Shown in pieces: positions 41,601 through 52,094 of a stretch of DNA of 64,000 nucleotides. The notes below the pieces were generated by a model. That model was not told the origin of the DNA and ran no database searches. It was given only the letters and a program-made list of their open reading frames with translations. Source of the DNA: Luteolibacter flavescens. GTDB lineage: Bacteria > Verrucomicrobiota > Verrucomicrobiia > Verrucomicrobiales > Akkermansiaceae. Both the position numbers and the translations under genes were made by a program. Each line of letters starts with the position of its first letter. The stretch's first letter is position 1. The stretch spans positions 744,001-808,000 of the forward strand of contig NZ_JAPDDS010000001.1 in NCBI RefSeq assembly GCF_025950085.1. Reading direction: 5' to 3'.

Positions 41601-42218
41601 TCACAAGGGCTTATCCTTCTTCGTTTTGCGTGACGAGATTGCAGCGAACAACGCGTAACCCACAGCGGCAAAGACGACGCCCGAGCCAACGTATTCCCAG
41701 AAGCTCCGCCCTGAAGTTTTCGTTGCTCCTTCAATCTCGGGCGTCACAGCAGCAGCCGGTAATTGTATCCAGTTTAGGACATCGTTGATCGTTGTTGATG
41801 CATCTGCCCCGGTGACGCCTGCACTCACCATGCTGTCCTGCGTCAAAATAATGTATGATTCGACTGGAATTTTGTCCTCTGAACTGGGGATCGGGATAAC
41901 GCCCTTGATGTGCCTGCTCTCATACCCCTCGTGCATCACCTTGGATGTGGTTTCATGCTGAAACCCACCTTTAGCCATTCCGCGCACGTAGCCCTCTGCT
42001 GCCTCATCCAAGGACATCACCACCTCCATCTCGGTAAAGGACGCTTGAGCGTCTCCGCTAGGAGACACTACTTGGATCATCGATTTAATAGACGGCGGCA
42101 TCTTCGATGGAACCTCCAACTGGGACCAACCCTCGGGCACGTTAACCTCCAACGCGAAAACGACGTGGATATTCAAGAACAAGGCTGCAAGCAGGAGGTG
42201 GAACATTTTTTGTAACAT
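41601..42218 (-). CDS. Secreted protein with C-terminal membrane anchor, lower GC
   Basis: This gene encodes a 205-residue protein I do not recognise. The ATG at 42218 gives a signal peptide (MLQKMFHLLLAALFLNIHVVFA). The mature part is beta-rich (EVNVPEGWSQLEV, SPSGDAQASFTEMEVVMS, ESYIILTQDSMVSAG), and a C-terminal membrane helix (about 180-196, VGSGVVFAAVGYALFAAI) ends in a Lys-rich tail. The topology suggests an inner-membrane protein with a periplasmic domain. Base composition is visibly less GC-rich than the neighbouring genes and rare-looking codons are frequent, a hint of recent acquisition. It is divergent from rsuA with 97 bp between starts. Confidence 0.65.
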   Translation of the reverse strand: MLQKMFHLLLAALFLNIHVVFALEVNVPEGWSQLEVPSKMPPSIKSMIQVVSPSGDAQASFTEMEVVMSLDEAAEGYVRGMAKGGFQHETTSKVMHEGYESRHIKGVIPIPSSEDKIPVESYIILTQDSMVSAGVTGADASTTINDVLNWIQLPAAAVTPEIEGATKTSGRSFWEYVGSGVVFAAVGYALFAAISSRKTKKDKPL

Positions 42219-42315
42219 GCAATGGGTCCCCCCTGTTAAGGCTGAATCCCTGCTCAAGGCGAAACCAATCTTCGCCGACTTGCACGCCGAACACATTCAT
42301 CCTCGAATCCCCTCC

Positions 42316-43035
42316 GTGAAGTTGGACCGCCTGCTCGCGAAGCACGAGTCAATGGGACGAAACCGCGCCCGCGCCCGGATCCTCGGCGGGCGGGTGCGGG
42401 TGGATGGCGGGGTGGCGCGCCAGTTCGATCACGAGGTGGATCGCTTCATGAAAGTGGAGCTGGATGACGTGGTGATCCAAGCGGCCGAGCGGCTGCTCTA
42501 CGTGATGCTCTACAAGCCAACCGGCGTGGTGAGTGCGACGGTCGATCCCGAGCATCCGACGGTGATCGATCTCATCGACGATCCCGACCGCGGGTCGTTG
42601 CATCTGGTCGGGCGACTGGACCGCAATACCTCCGGGCTGGTGCTGCTGACGAATGACGGACGATGGTCGAAGGCATTGATGGATCCGGCCAAGAAGGTGC
42701 CGAAGGTCTATCGCGTGCAAACCCGCGATCCGATCCCCGCGGAAGCCGTGGCTGCGTTTGCGGAGGGCTTCTACTTCCATACAGAGGACCTGGTGACGCG
42801 ACCCGCGAAGCTGGAAATCATCGGCGAGCGCGAAGCCCGCCTGACGCTTCACGAGGGGCGCTATCATCAGATCAAGCGGATGTTCCACCGCGTCGGAAAT
42901 CTGGTCACCGGACTGCACCGCGAGCAGATCGGGGAGCTGGCCTTGCCCGATGATCTGGAGTCGGGACAGTGGCGACTCTTGAGCAAAGAGGAAGCGGGAA
43001 GATGCAGGGGCGAAGCAGCGACGGGACCCTGCTGA
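42316..43035 (+). CDS. rsuA: 16S rRNA pseudouridine synthase, RsuA-type
   Basis: This gene encodes a 239-residue RsuA/RluB/E/F-family enzyme, which isomerises a uridine in rRNA (RsuA: U516 of 16S). The S4 RNA-binding domain is at residues 1-50 (LDRLLAKHESMGRNRARARI) and the catalytic Asp102 is in GRLDRNTSGLVLLTN. Later blocks (KVYRV, LTLHEGRYHQIKRMFHRVGN) match RsuA more than RluB. The start is the GTG at 42316; an ATG at 42217 would add 33 residues without similarity and overlap the divergent gene. RsuA versus RluE/F specificity is inferred from these blocks only. Confidence 0.87.
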   Translation: MKLDRLLAKHESMGRNRARARILGGRVRVDGGVARQFDHEVDRFMKVELDDVVIQAAERLLYVMLYKPTGVVSATVDPEHPTVIDLIDDPDRGSLHLVGRLDRNTSGLVLLTNDGRWSKALMDPAKKVPKVYRVQTRDPIPAEAVAAFAEGFYFHTEDLVTRPAKLEIIGEREARLTLHEGRYHQIKRMFHRVGNLVTGLHREQIGELALPDDLESGQWRLLSKEEAGRCRGEAATGPC

Positions 43036-43185
43036 GCTACATTTCACCCAAGCTTGGCGATGCCGGGGACCGATAGTTTGGAACCGCGTGACGTCCGGGG
43101 GATAGGCAATCCTGCGTACGCCAAAGATCTCGACCCAAAAATCATCAAGATATAAAAGAATGTCTCAATCGCCCCCTTGGCGTTT

Positions 43186-46100
43186 ATGGCATTCCAACCC
43201 TTCCTCCGGCGTCTCTGCGCCACCCTTCTCCTGCTCATCCTGGGAAGCTCGCTCGCCGGAGCGTCGATCCAGGAGGTCCGCGGCCTATACTCTTTCAGCG
43301 GGAATCTGAACTCGCGGTGGAACTTCCAGTCGCCCCTCGCGGCAGGCAACTTCACCCCCGTGTATGGCACCGAGACCATGCCCACCGGCGGCGCGTCGCT
43401 GAAGCTGGAATTGCCGGCCCTCACCTCCAACCAGTCCCTCCAACTGAGAAACTGGGCGGCTTCCAACAATGGAGCGGGAATCAATGGCGGAGGCGCGGCC
43501 ACCCGCACGAACCGGTGGACGCTGGTGATGGACATCAAGCCCACCCTGGGTGCGACATGGACGTCCATCCTCCAGACCGACGTCGGGAACACCACCGATG
43601 CCGAGATCTTCCTCAACTCCTCCGGGCGCGTCTTCATCCGCGGCTATGTGGGTGCCGCCGGCACCATCGTGCCGAACCAATGGCAACGCCTTGCCTTCGT
43701 CTGCAACAATGACGGTGCGGGAGGCCCCCTCTCCATCACCGCCTATGTGAATGGCACGCTGCTCGGCACCTCCACCACGACCACGCCACTGGACGGAGAC
43801 TTCTCGCTCGGACCCGCCGCCCACCTCTTCACCGATGACAACAATGAGACGAGTCCGAACCAGATCAACACGCTCGGCTTCTGGACTCATCCTCTGAGCG
43901 CTGCCGAGATCGCTGCCATGGGCGGTGCCCAGGGAACCGCGCCAGAGATCCAGTGGCCATCCATGCCTTCGGCGACGGCCATGCCCGGCCTCACGGGAAA
44001 GCTGAACTTCGGCAGCTTCCAACTCGTGCTGCCGAATTCCGGCTTCCAGATGGGCTCCGGGACCGTCGCCTTCAACGGGGCAAATGCGTACGTCGCGGCA
44101 TTTCCGAATTACTTTCTCAGTGGCACACGGGCCGTGCGTCTCGCGGCTAACGGCGACCTGATCTACACCGGCCCGGACACCACCCTCAGCTTCACCGGTG
44201 GCGGCTCCGTCCGGCTGAACAACGTGCTGATGAATCCCGGCACGATCACCCTCAGCACGACGGGCGCGATCGCATCGAACTACCAATGCACCCTGCCCAT
44301 CGGCATGGGAGTCACCACCTCTCCGAAAGGTAGGAAGCTGGCCCAGATCGCCAACAACGGACCGCGGGGTCTGACGTCGGGATTCACCCCGACCGGCGGT
44401 GCCATCACCCTGAGTTCCTCGAGCTTCGGCTTCACGGGAGGCCAGACCCTGTATCTCTCGGTCGAAAATTTCCCGGTTCGCTACACCGTCCCTTCGATCA
44501 CGTGGGCTCCAAGCTCGGGCGCCTTCCAGGTTCCGGCTTCGTCCACCCCCGCCTTTGACCGGCAATACGAGAGGATATGCCTGGAGGAGTGGAACGCCAT
44601 CTCCGGCGTGCAGGGAGATCCCCGTCCGTCCAATGACGACTCCTTCGCCTTCGTGACAAACACGTCCCTCATGGTCTTTGACACAAATGCCAGCGGGTTG
44701 CCGCGACTGCGTGAGGGGACTTTCAATTTCACCACGGGATCTTCCACCGGCTTCGAGTCGCACTTCCCGCGCGGCGCGAGGCTGCGCTGGAGTCTCGGCG
44801 GGAGCTCGATGCTTCGCTACGTCGCCGGAGCGATCGATGGCAGCGTGAGCCACCTCTTCGAGGGCACCACCGCATCGCTCTCCGTCCGGCGGGACAGCCC
44901 GGAAAGCGGTTGCGGTATCCTCGCCGGGAACAGGACCTTCTCCTTCACCCCGCCGGATCACTGGAAATTCACGCGCGACGGAGGACTCCACGCCCAAGTC
45001 ACGGTTGGCAATTCCATCGAGTGGGGAGCGATCGATGCCTCCACCTTCGCGCACCGGACCAATTCGGGGTTCGCCACGGGTGGCTTCCTGATGGCGGGGA
45101 ATTGCCTCCGCTCCGAAAATTCGACGGGCATCAACATCATCCACCGCCCTGCCGCGCTGCTGCTCTCCGGCAATGGCAACGGGACCGTGCCTGACACCGT
45201 GGTCGAGCGTCCGGGAACCGCTGCCTATTACACAGGGGCGGCCGATTACCCGGGGCTGAACCTTCGGGCTCCTTCCAATGGATCCATGACGGCCACCAGC
45301 CGGCTCGCAGGCACGCCGCTGACCTACTCGCTGCGCGGAGCCAGCAAGTTCAACCTGCGCCCGGCAGGAGTGACCGGCGTGCTGGATGCCGTGACCCAGA
45401 CACCCGGTCCCGGGCAGAGCTATCCGATCAGCACCGTGCTGGCGGGCTATGCGGTGGGGCTTTCCGATATCCGCCTCTCCTTCCTCGACGGGGCAAACGT
45501 GGGCTCCGGTGTGAACGGTGCCTTCAATCTCCCTGCCCCTGCCATGCTCACGAATCTGGCGGTCGAGCGCCTGCGCTTCGGACAGCGGGGGGAATTGCTC
45601 GATGCCACCTTCCCGAACTCCAACGAGATGACGCTGGGCTACTGGGGCTGCAAGCTCACCCCCCGCGCGATCCACTTCGCCCTGCCGGACACGGCTTGCC
45701 CCTCGCCATCACAGTCAACGCTCATCCTCGGCTCGGAGGTGAAGCTGCCCGCTCTTTCAGACCAGGCATTCCACGGGAACATCGGCGTGAAAGCCAACGG
45801 CCACACGGTCACCCCGAATGACAACCTGGTGCTGAACAACGGAGAGAAGGTGACGAGCCGCCTGCGACCGCCGTCGCAACTCAAGCTGAAGGGCCCGGGG
45901 ACCACCACCTATCCCTTCACCCCCTGCTCCACGGGTGCCTACTTGAATGAATACTCGAATGTCGTTCCTCAGGGTTTCGTGGTGCTTCCCGGCGAGATCG
46001 ACGTGCCCTTCTTCCGCAGCCTGCGCACCGTGATCCACGCGAAATCGAGCGCAGGAGCCACCACTGCCAGCAGCCTCAGGATCTTCGCCGGGGACACCCC

Positions 46101-48306
46101 TACCTTCAATTTCTTCGGCGCTGCCGAGCCGGACGGAGGAAATCTCGGTCATCCGATCGGAACTAATCCTGATGGAGTCCCGCTGCCGGCTCCTAATGCA
46201 CGGCGCGAGTTGTGGGATCTCATCAAGTTCGATCTCCCCGTGGAATGGAACGACCTTACCCGTCGATTCGTTGGAGAGCCGAAGCAGGACGACCTCGTCC
46301 TCTTCAAACTCGACCAACGTTGCACGAGCCTCGGTCCGAAAGTCGCGGAGATCAATTTCGGTGCATCGATCGATCCTGATGCGATTTCGATCAGCACCGC
46401 GAAACTCTTCGACAGCTTGGGGGCCGACTCGTCCGGGCTCCTGGGCCAGATCGTAAGCAATCTCAATGACGCCGGCGGAAGCGGCAGCGCCTTCTCCTCC
46501 GCCTTGGACAAGCTGCTGTCGGCAGAAAAGCTCAATGACGACCTCCTCGCCATCCTGGTGCCAGGCCTGGAGTCGGCTCTCGATACGCCTGCTGACGCCC
46601 TCTACAAGGCCTTGGCCAAAAGATACGAAGACTTTGGTAGCGCAACCTACAGATCGGGAGGCCAAGAGGTGGATACCATCTTCAACAACGCCATAGCTGG
46701 CACCAGGGGCCAAATCTCCGCGCTCCCCGACGCGGAATGGGGCCAGTCGATCCGGGCATCCCTCGAAGATGCGATCGGCGTGTGCGACCAATTGCTCGTT
46801 CTGACCGACAATGCGGACAGGGTCCTCGCCATTTCCATGGCCATCGCGAGTTTGGATGAGCCGATAGCCCCACCTCCGGGATTTGTCCAAACGCTACAGG
46901 ATCTCAAATCGTCGGTCACCGAATTACGGAAGACCTTGGCCAACATTCAGGACACCTTCGATGGCGGGTCGTCCATCGATCTCCTCAATAGCACGATCAG
47001 CAATGACGGAACCGTCGAGCTCTGGTTGCAACAGGCAATCAAGCAACTGAAGGATGATTGGGTGAGCCGTATCGACGACCCGATGGGCGCGGACTTCTTC
47101 AAACCGGATGCCCGTAGGCAAGAATTCATCGCTGCTTTCAAGAAGGCGGTGAGTGCTGGCTTCCTGGGATCATCCACGGCACACAGGCTCCGTTCGGCAA
47201 TCTCCGCCACGACGGACGACGCCCTCTATCAGCTTCGCGGGTCTTTCGATGGTGTCATCTCGACCGCGAATCTCGCCGCTCAGTCCGTCTTTCCCCTTCC
47301 CGATACGACCGTCCAGACACTCGGAGCCATCTCGGAAGTCTTCCAAGGTGCGTCGATGACCGGCTATGCGCGCATCAATGGCGACTCGCTCCAGGAGATA
47401 CGGTTGGATGGAAACCTGAAGCTCAAGATGCCGGACGACATGACCATCCAGGCGTGGTTCCACCTCCGGGACGTAGATGGATCCATGCCAGGCGATGGGA
47501 CACTTTCGCCAGGCACCGTGAAGACCGTGGTGGAAGTCGGCGCCAGCGCTCCGCTGGATTTCCTCGGCCAGAAGGCGCAGGCCACGGCAGAGATGCGCGT
47601 CGGCATCGGTGCCAATGGCCCCGTGATGGTGAGCGGCTGCATCGGCACGAAGGGCAACCTGGACTTCCAATCAATCCGCGTGAAGGAAGCCCAGTTCGGC
47701 GTGGGGATCGGCGCACTCGATGCCTACGTCTTCGCCAAGGCGGCGGGAGAGCTCAACGCCGCGGCGTTTGCCATGAGCGCGGAGGCAGCCCTTTTCTTTG
47801 GAAAGACCTCGACCATCCAACCCATCCAGAAGGTCAATCCGAACATCGCGGCCCTGTTGACGGCTCTCGATGTCACCACTCCCGAGACAGGGGGGCCGCT
47901 CTACGGTGCCTACATGTTTGCCTACGGCGACTTCTCGGTGCTGTCCTTGCTCGGGATACCACCAAGCTGCCTCCTCGATCTGCGGGTGGGCGGTGGCCAG
48001 GGATACTACGGCTTCTACCGTCCCGGTGCCTCCACCCTCGCGGGGATGCAGTTCGCCTATGGGGTCCGGGGTCAGGTGCTGTGCCTGCTGGACATCAGCG
48101 GCCGCCTCGACGGCTACATCGCCGGTGCCGTGGCGAACGAAGATATCAGCTTCAACTCCATGAAGGCGGCCGGACGCATGATAGCCACGCTCTCGGGCGA
48201 GATCGGCATCAGCCCCTTCAGCTACGATTGGAAGAAGAACTTCTCCGTGGATGTCATCTTCAACGCTGCCGCCGACCCGAAGACCTCCTGGTCGATTCAC
48301 TACTAA
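43186..48306 (+). CDS. Very large secreted protein with LamG-like domain (gene 1 of 3)
   Basis: This gene encodes a 1706-residue exported protein of unknown function. The ATG at 43186 gives a signal peptide (FLRRLCATLLLLILGSSLAG). Residues about 60-250 form a LamG/concanavalin-like domain, a glycan- or protein-binding beta sandwich (TNRWTLVMDIKPT, NQWQRLAFVCNND, GFWTHPLSAAEIAAMGG). Next come about 790 residues of beta-rich sequence. A helical segment follows (about 1045-1390: LLGQIVSNLNDAG, LQDLKSSVTELRKTLAN). The last part is Gly/Ala-rich beta strand ending SWSIHY, a terminal aromatic residue like those on outer-membrane barrels. The next gene is 15 nt downstream. It may be an adhesin, a matrix protein or part of an envelope complex; the sequence does not decide. 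Confidence 0.83.
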   Translation: MAFQPFLRRLCATLLLLILGSSLAGASIQEVRGLYSFSGNLNSRWNFQSPLAAGNFTPVYGTETMPTGGASLKLELPALTSNQSLQLRNWAASNNGAGINGGGAATRTNRWTLVMDIKPTLGATWTSILQTDVGNTTDAEIFLNSSGRVFIRGYVGAAGTIVPNQWQRLAFVCNNDGAGGPLSITAYVNGTLLGTSTTTTPLDGDFSLGPAAHLFTDDNNETSPNQINTLGFWTHPLSAAEIAAMGGAQGTAPEIQWPSMPSATAMPGLTGKLNFGSFQLVLPNSGFQMGSGTVAFNGANAYVAAFPNYFLSGTRAVRLAANGDLIYTGPDTTLSFTGGGSVRLNNVLMNPGTITLSTTGAIASNYQCTLPIGMGVTTSPKGRKLAQIANNGPRGLTSGFTPTGGAITLSSSSFGFTGGQTLYLSVENFPVRYTVPSITWAPSSGAFQVPASSTPAFDRQYERICLEEWNAISGVQGDPRPSNDDSFAFVTNTSLMVFDTNASGLPRLREGTFNFTTGSSTGFESHFPRGARLRWSLGGSSMLRYVAGAIDGSVSHLFEGTTASLSVRRDSPESGCGILAGNRTFSFTPPDHWKFTRDGGLHAQVTVGNSIEWGAIDASTFAHRTNSGFATGGFLMAGNCLRSENSTGINIIHRPAALLLSGNGNGTVPDTVVERPGTAAYYTGAADYPGLNLRAPSNGSMTATSRLAGTPLTYSLRGASKFNLRPAGVTGVLDAVTQTPGPGQSYPISTVLAGYAVGLSDIRLSFLDGANVGSGVNGAFNLPAPAMLTNLAVERLRFGQRGELLDATFPNSNEMTLGYWGCKLTPRAIHFALPDTACPSPSQSTLILGSEVKLPALSDQAFHGNIGVKANGHTVTPNDNLVLNNGEKVTSRLRPPSQLKLKGPGTTTYPFTPCSTGAYLNEYSNVVPQGFVVLPGEIDVPFFRSLRTVIHAKSSAGATTASSLRIFAGDTPTFNFFGAAEPDGGNLGHPIGTNPDGVPLPAPNARRELWDLIKFDLPVEWNDLTRRFVGEPKQDDLVLFKLDQRCTSLGPKVAEINFGASIDPDAISISTAKLFDSLGADSSGLLGQIVSNLNDAGGSGSAFSSALDKLLSAEKLNDDLLAILVPGLESALDTPADALYKALAKRYEDFGSATYRSGGQEVDTIFNNAIAGTRGQISALPDAEWGQSIRASLEDAIGVCDQLLVLTDNADRVLAISMAIASLDEPIAPPPGFVQTLQDLKSSVTELRKTLANIQDTFDGGSSIDLLNSTISNDGTVELWLQQAIKQLKDDWVSRIDDPMGADFFKPDARRQEFIAAFKKAVSAGFLGSSTAHRLRSAISATTDDALYQLRGSFDGVISTANLAAQSVFPLPDTTVQTLGAISEVFQGASMTGYARINGDSLQEIRLDGNLKLKMPDDMTIQAWFHLRDVDGSMPGDGTLSPGTVKTVVEVGASAPLDFLGQKAQATAEMRVGIGANGPVMVSGCIGTKGNLDFQSIRVKEAQFGVGIGALDAYVFAKAAGELNAAAFAMSAEAALFFGKTSTIQPIQKVNPNIAALLTALDVTTPETGGPLYGAYMFAYGDFSVLSLLGIPPSCLLDLRVGGGQGYYGFYRPGASTLAGMQFAYGVRGQVLCLLDISGRLDGYIAGAVANEDISFNSMKAAGRMIATLSGEIGISPFSYDWKKNFSVDVIFNAAADPKTSWSIHY

Positions 48307-48321
48307 TTTTCTAGTAATTCC

Positions 48322-51300
48322 ATGTTCCGGACCCTCCGAGTGATCCTCCTGGCGCTCGTGGCCGCCCACGGCAGCCTTGCCCTGGCCGCACCACCCGCAA
48401 AGATCGTCCTGCCCGACAACCTCGCCACCACGGCGACAGGCAAGACCGTCGTCGGCAAATCGTGGCTGTATCTGGTGATCCAGCCGAGCGATCCCGCGGC
48501 GATCAGCGGGAAGACCTTCCGCGTCTATCTGAAAAACGCCGGCATCAATGCAGGCGGGACCTTCACTCCCATCGGAGACATCAAGCCGGTCACCGATCCC
48601 GCCACCGTGGGAGTGATGCTCCAGCGCGCGTGGACGCTGGGCGACACGGAGGCAAACATCTCCGCCATCGCCCAAGACCTCACGAACCAGTGGAAGACCG
48701 CCGGGCAACTGGTGCCACCCACCCTGCCCGGCAAGATGGCCGCGCTGGTGAACCGCAGCAACCAATCCACGAATGACGCGATCACGCTGCGCCAACTGGC
48801 GATCAGCCACCCCGCCTTTCGCATGCCGCTGGGACTTGCCTGGGGAGGCCCGATCGCCCCGGCCCCCGGAACCCTCTGCACCGCGGAGGTGCGCCAGCTC
48901 ACACCCGGAGGAGAGGATGCCGGTGTGGTGGGAAGGTGTGAATTCACCGCCGGCCAGGCGACCGCACTGGTCGCGCCAGGCAAGCCAGTCCAAGTGGCGG
49001 ACCTCACCGCCGAGGGCGACCTCACCGTGAAGCTGCGCTGGGCGCTGCCGACCAATCTCCGCCGCCAAGCGCTCCAGACCGTGGGCTTCCGTGTCTGGCG
49101 GGTGCCGGCCGATGCCACGTTGCCGACCCAGCCGACCCTCGCCCAGGTGCTGGCCGTGCCCGGATCCAAGCAACTCAGCATCGCCCCGATCCTGCTTTCG
49201 AAGCTCTATAGTTCCGGGAATCCCTCCAGCAGCCCCACGGACGTTTCGAACTTCATCGCCGATCCGACCACGTTTTTCTTCGCGGATGACAATGGCCGGG
49301 ACCAGACAGCCCCGATCGTTCCCACTCCGGCGAGTCCGCCATTCCTGCAAAAGATCGGAACACCCCATCCGGAGAATACTTCCTACAATTACTACGTCGC
49401 GGCACTCGACTGGCTGAAGCAGCCGGGTGCCTTGTCCACGGTGGGCACGGGGACCGCCGTGCGCACCCTGCCCCCGCCCGTGCCCTCCGGCCTCGCTGTC
49501 GAGGAGATCGCTGCGAGCAACGTCTCTCCCACCACGGCTTTCCGTCTCACCTTCGACTCGAACTCAAATGCGGCTCCCGCCGTCTCCACCCAGCGATACG
49601 CCATCTATCGCGGAGGCCCCGGAAGCACGTCCCTGGCCCAGCATTCCCATCTCCAGCCCTATCCTCTCCTGCCACCGCCGTCGCCTGCCGTTTCACTGAA
49701 TCCGCAGGTCACACTGCCCCACACCGGGGATCGCATCACTCACAACGATACCACCCTCATCTCCACCAACCGGGAGACCGAGACCTATTGGTATAGCGTC
49801 CGCGCCATCCATGACACGGTGCTGGGTCCTGTCTACTCGGCGCCCAGCCCGCCAATCTTCGCGACCTTCAAGGATCGGATCGGGCCGGTCGCTCCGAATG
49901 GATCTTGGATTGCCGACCACCAGCAGGCAGTGATCCGCGAAGTCTCATACTCGGCCTCCGTCCCGCTTGAAGCTGGCACTTTCACGCCGGGGAAGGGTCG
50001 CTACACGCGCATCCGGGTACGCCGCTCCGATCCCGAGGTACTGTATGCTCATACCATCATTTATGATTCCCGGACCTTGGCTTTCAGTATTGGTCCGCGC
50101 ATCTATTTCGCGCCGGGCGAGAATGAAATTCACATCGATGATTTCTGGGAGGACCCCAACGCTTCAAACTTCAGCAGCGCCCGTGTTTTCGCGGTGACCT
50201 GTGCCGGGGCGGACAGCAGATTGAGCTACCTGGCTTGGCGGGAGGTCACCTGGGGCGGTGCCGTTGCAGCTTCCACGACGCATCGGACCGAGATTGTTTT
50301 CGAGGGCAGCACCTCGACCACCACCGGCCTTCTTCCGGCCACCGTTGCCTCGTCGAAAATGCTCATCGATCCCGGAGTGTCCAGTTTCACCCCGAGCGGC
50401 TATCAGGTGCGGGCGACCCTGCCGAATTCACTGCACAATGGCAGGACCGTCATCGCGACGATCACCCGCTCGGGCTTCCCGGCGCGCCGGGTGCTCGGCA
50501 AGGTGACCACGAACTACGCCGACTTTCCCGATCCCGATCGCCAGGCCTCTGCGGCTCCGGCAAGCTACTCCCTGCGCGTCCTGAGACTCTATCAGAACCA
50601 CGCCGGAACCTCGCCGACCGCCAATGACCTGCCTCCTTCATGGCCGCCGGAACTTCTCTGGCCGCCCTTGGTCGATCACCAGGCCCACTACGCTCCCGGA
50701 CCGGGGAATTCATCCAGTGTCTCGATCACGCTCCCGCTGACGCTGGGGACGAAGGAGTATCGCCTGTATCGCCAGATCGACGGGGGTGAATTGTCACTGA
50801 TCGGCGAAGGCATCGCCGATGCGATCTCCACGGCCCAAATCATCATCGCAGATACTCCGAATCAACCGGTCAGTGGTCGGGTCTGCTACTACGCCCAGCT
50901 CGTGGACCAGAGTGGGAATACCAGCCCGCTCAAGCAACTCGACCCCTGTCTCGACATCCTGGCACCCGCCCCCGTCCCGGTCCTGAATGAACCTGTTCCA
51001 CTCGGAACCACGGCGGGGCCGCAAATGAAGCTGGATTGGTTTTGCCCTCCGAATGGCGTCCGGCGCTTCCTCATCCGGCTGGTGGATCTGACCACGGGCA
51101 CCGTGGTCTCCAGCTCCGCGGTGGCCAAGCGGCTCCCGCCGTCCGAGGCCATCTACTTCAATCCCGCGCCGCCCGGACAACAGGGAAACTCCCTGCCTGC
51201 CGGCGCCATCTTCGCCACCGACCTGACTGCGCCCATGCCCGGCACTGGCGCTCCCGTAGCAGCCACTTCCAGCCACACCGCGACCTTCAACATCGAACTC

Positions 51301-52080
51301 GATCACGAGTATCAGGTGGAAATCATCGCCCAAGGGATCCGGGAGAACGACGTCAAACGCAGCCTGCCACGGAAGTTCACCTGGAAGTCTCCCGTTGCTT
51401 CCGGTGCCGTTGCATGGCCCGCCAGGCCCTTGCCGATCGTGGTGAGAGGAGCCGATCATGTAATGAATATCACCGCGTCCGAGCTTCGGGCGAGCAATCC
51501 ACGCTTCGCCGGTGCCTACGCCACACCGAACCGGAATTTCGATGATCAGGTGACGCCCGTGCTTGTGCCCATCGGTGTCATGCCCCTCACGCCAAATGGA
51601 TTTGGAAGCGCGCGCTTGGCGCCCCAGGCCGCCTCTCAGGTAGGTTCCTATCCCCAGCTCATACCGAATACCTCATCCAATCGCTACAAGGGTAGCCAGG
51701 ACCCGAATGCCTACCTCATACCCATCTTTTCCTCCGACTCCATATCGAAAGCAGTCCCGATCCTTCCTGCAGTTCTCTACCGGCAGATCGTCTCCGCACA
51801 GGGGCTCAATACCCTCCAGACCGGAGACCTCGTCCAGGTCAGCCCGCTGATCACGAAGATCGCCTGGCGGAACGAGAGTGGCCGGGCTGGGATCGTCGAC
51901 CCTCTCATCGTGACGCTGAACAACCACGTCAATGGCAGCGACCAGGACGCGAGCTTCTGGATTCCGGATACCCATCCTGTCATCGCTGGACACACCTACC
52001 GCTACTTCCTCGTCCGCTTCGGGGATGACCATGAGATCGACCAGGTGATCGACTGCGGAGCCATCACCATTTCTCCCTGA
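48322..52080 (+). CDS. Very large secreted protein with fibronectin-III-like modules (gene 2 of 3)
   Basis: This gene encodes a 1252-residue exported protein. The signal peptide (MFRTLRVILLALVAAHGSLALAA) has its cleavage site around residue 23. The body is beta-rich with repeated Pro-initiated modules of fibronectin-III type (PPPVPSGLAVEEIAASN, QRYAIYRGGPGS; later LAPAPVPVLNEP and RRFLIRLVDLTTGTVV). Only isolated Cys residues are seen, and there is no catalytic motif, LPxTG or PEP-CTERM anchor, so it may be retained by binding the products of the flanking genes. It starts 15 nt after gene 1 and gene 3 starts 14 nt after it, consistent with one transcript. Function is unknown. Confidence 0.8.
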   Translation: MFRTLRVILLALVAAHGSLALAAPPAKIVLPDNLATTATGKTVVGKSWLYLVIQPSDPAAISGKTFRVYLKNAGINAGGTFTPIGDIKPVTDPATVGVMLQRAWTLGDTEANISAIAQDLTNQWKTAGQLVPPTLPGKMAALVNRSNQSTNDAITLRQLAISHPAFRMPLGLAWGGPIAPAPGTLCTAEVRQLTPGGEDAGVVGRCEFTAGQATALVAPGKPVQVADLTAEGDLTVKLRWALPTNLRRQALQTVGFRVWRVPADATLPTQPTLAQVLAVPGSKQLSIAPILLSKLYSSGNPSSSPTDVSNFIADPTTFFFADDNGRDQTAPIVPTPASPPFLQKIGTPHPENTSYNYYVAALDWLKQPGALSTVGTGTAVRTLPPPVPSGLAVEEIAASNVSPTTAFRLTFDSNSNAAPAVSTQRYAIYRGGPGSTSLAQHSHLQPYPLLPPPSPAVSLNPQVTLPHTGDRITHNDTTLISTNRETETYWYSVRAIHDTVLGPVYSAPSPPIFATFKDRIGPVAPNGSWIADHQQAVIREVSYSASVPLEAGTFTPGKGRYTRIRVRRSDPEVLYAHTIIYDSRTLAFSIGPRIYFAPGENEIHIDDFWEDPNASNFSSARVFAVTCAGADSRLSYLAWREVTWGGAVAASTTHRTEIVFEGSTSTTTGLLPATVASSKMLIDPGVSSFTPSGYQVRATLPNSLHNGRTVIATITRSGFPARRVLGKVTTNYADFPDPDRQASAAPASYSLRVLRLYQNHAGTSPTANDLPPSWPPELLWPPLVDHQAHYAPGPGNSSSVSITLPLTLGTKEYRLYRQIDGGELSLIGEGIADAISTAQIIIADTPNQPVSGRVCYYAQLVDQSGNTSPLKQLDPCLDILAPAPVPVLNEPVPLGTTAGPQMKLDWFCPPNGVRRFLIRLVDLTTGTVVSSSAVAKRLPPSEAIYFNPAPPGQQGNSLPAGAIFATDLTAPMPGTGAPVAATSSHTATFNIELDHEYQVEIIAQGIRENDVKRSLPRKFTWKSPVASGAVAWPARPLPIVVRGADHVMNITASELRASNPRFAGAYATPNRNFDDQVTPVLVPIGVMPLTPNGFGSARLAPQAASQVGSYPQLIPNTSSNRYKGSQDPNAYLIPIFSSDSISKAVPILPAVLYRQIVSAQGLNTLQTGDLVQVSPLITKIAWRNESGRAGIVDPLIVTLNNHVNGSDQDASFWIPDTHPVIAGHTYRYFLVRFGDDHEIDQVIDCGAITISP

Positions 52081-52094
52081 CCACCCGCCCGCCG

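Noticed and set aside
43151-43156. TATAAA as promoter for the giant secreted operon
   Set aside because: A -10-like box 30 nt before the start, but no acceptable -35 at 15-19 bp spacing; the operon must have a promoter nearby, yet I cannot place it.
43285-45675. A 796-residue open frame on the - strand opposite the first giant secreted gene
   Set aside because: Arg/Gly-rich translation typical of antisense frames in GC-rich DNA; the opposite strand has a signal peptide and LamG-like domain.
47671-49368. A 565-residue open frame on the - strand
   Set aside because: It spans the junction of two secreted genes, has no signal or motif and is explained as antisense shadow.
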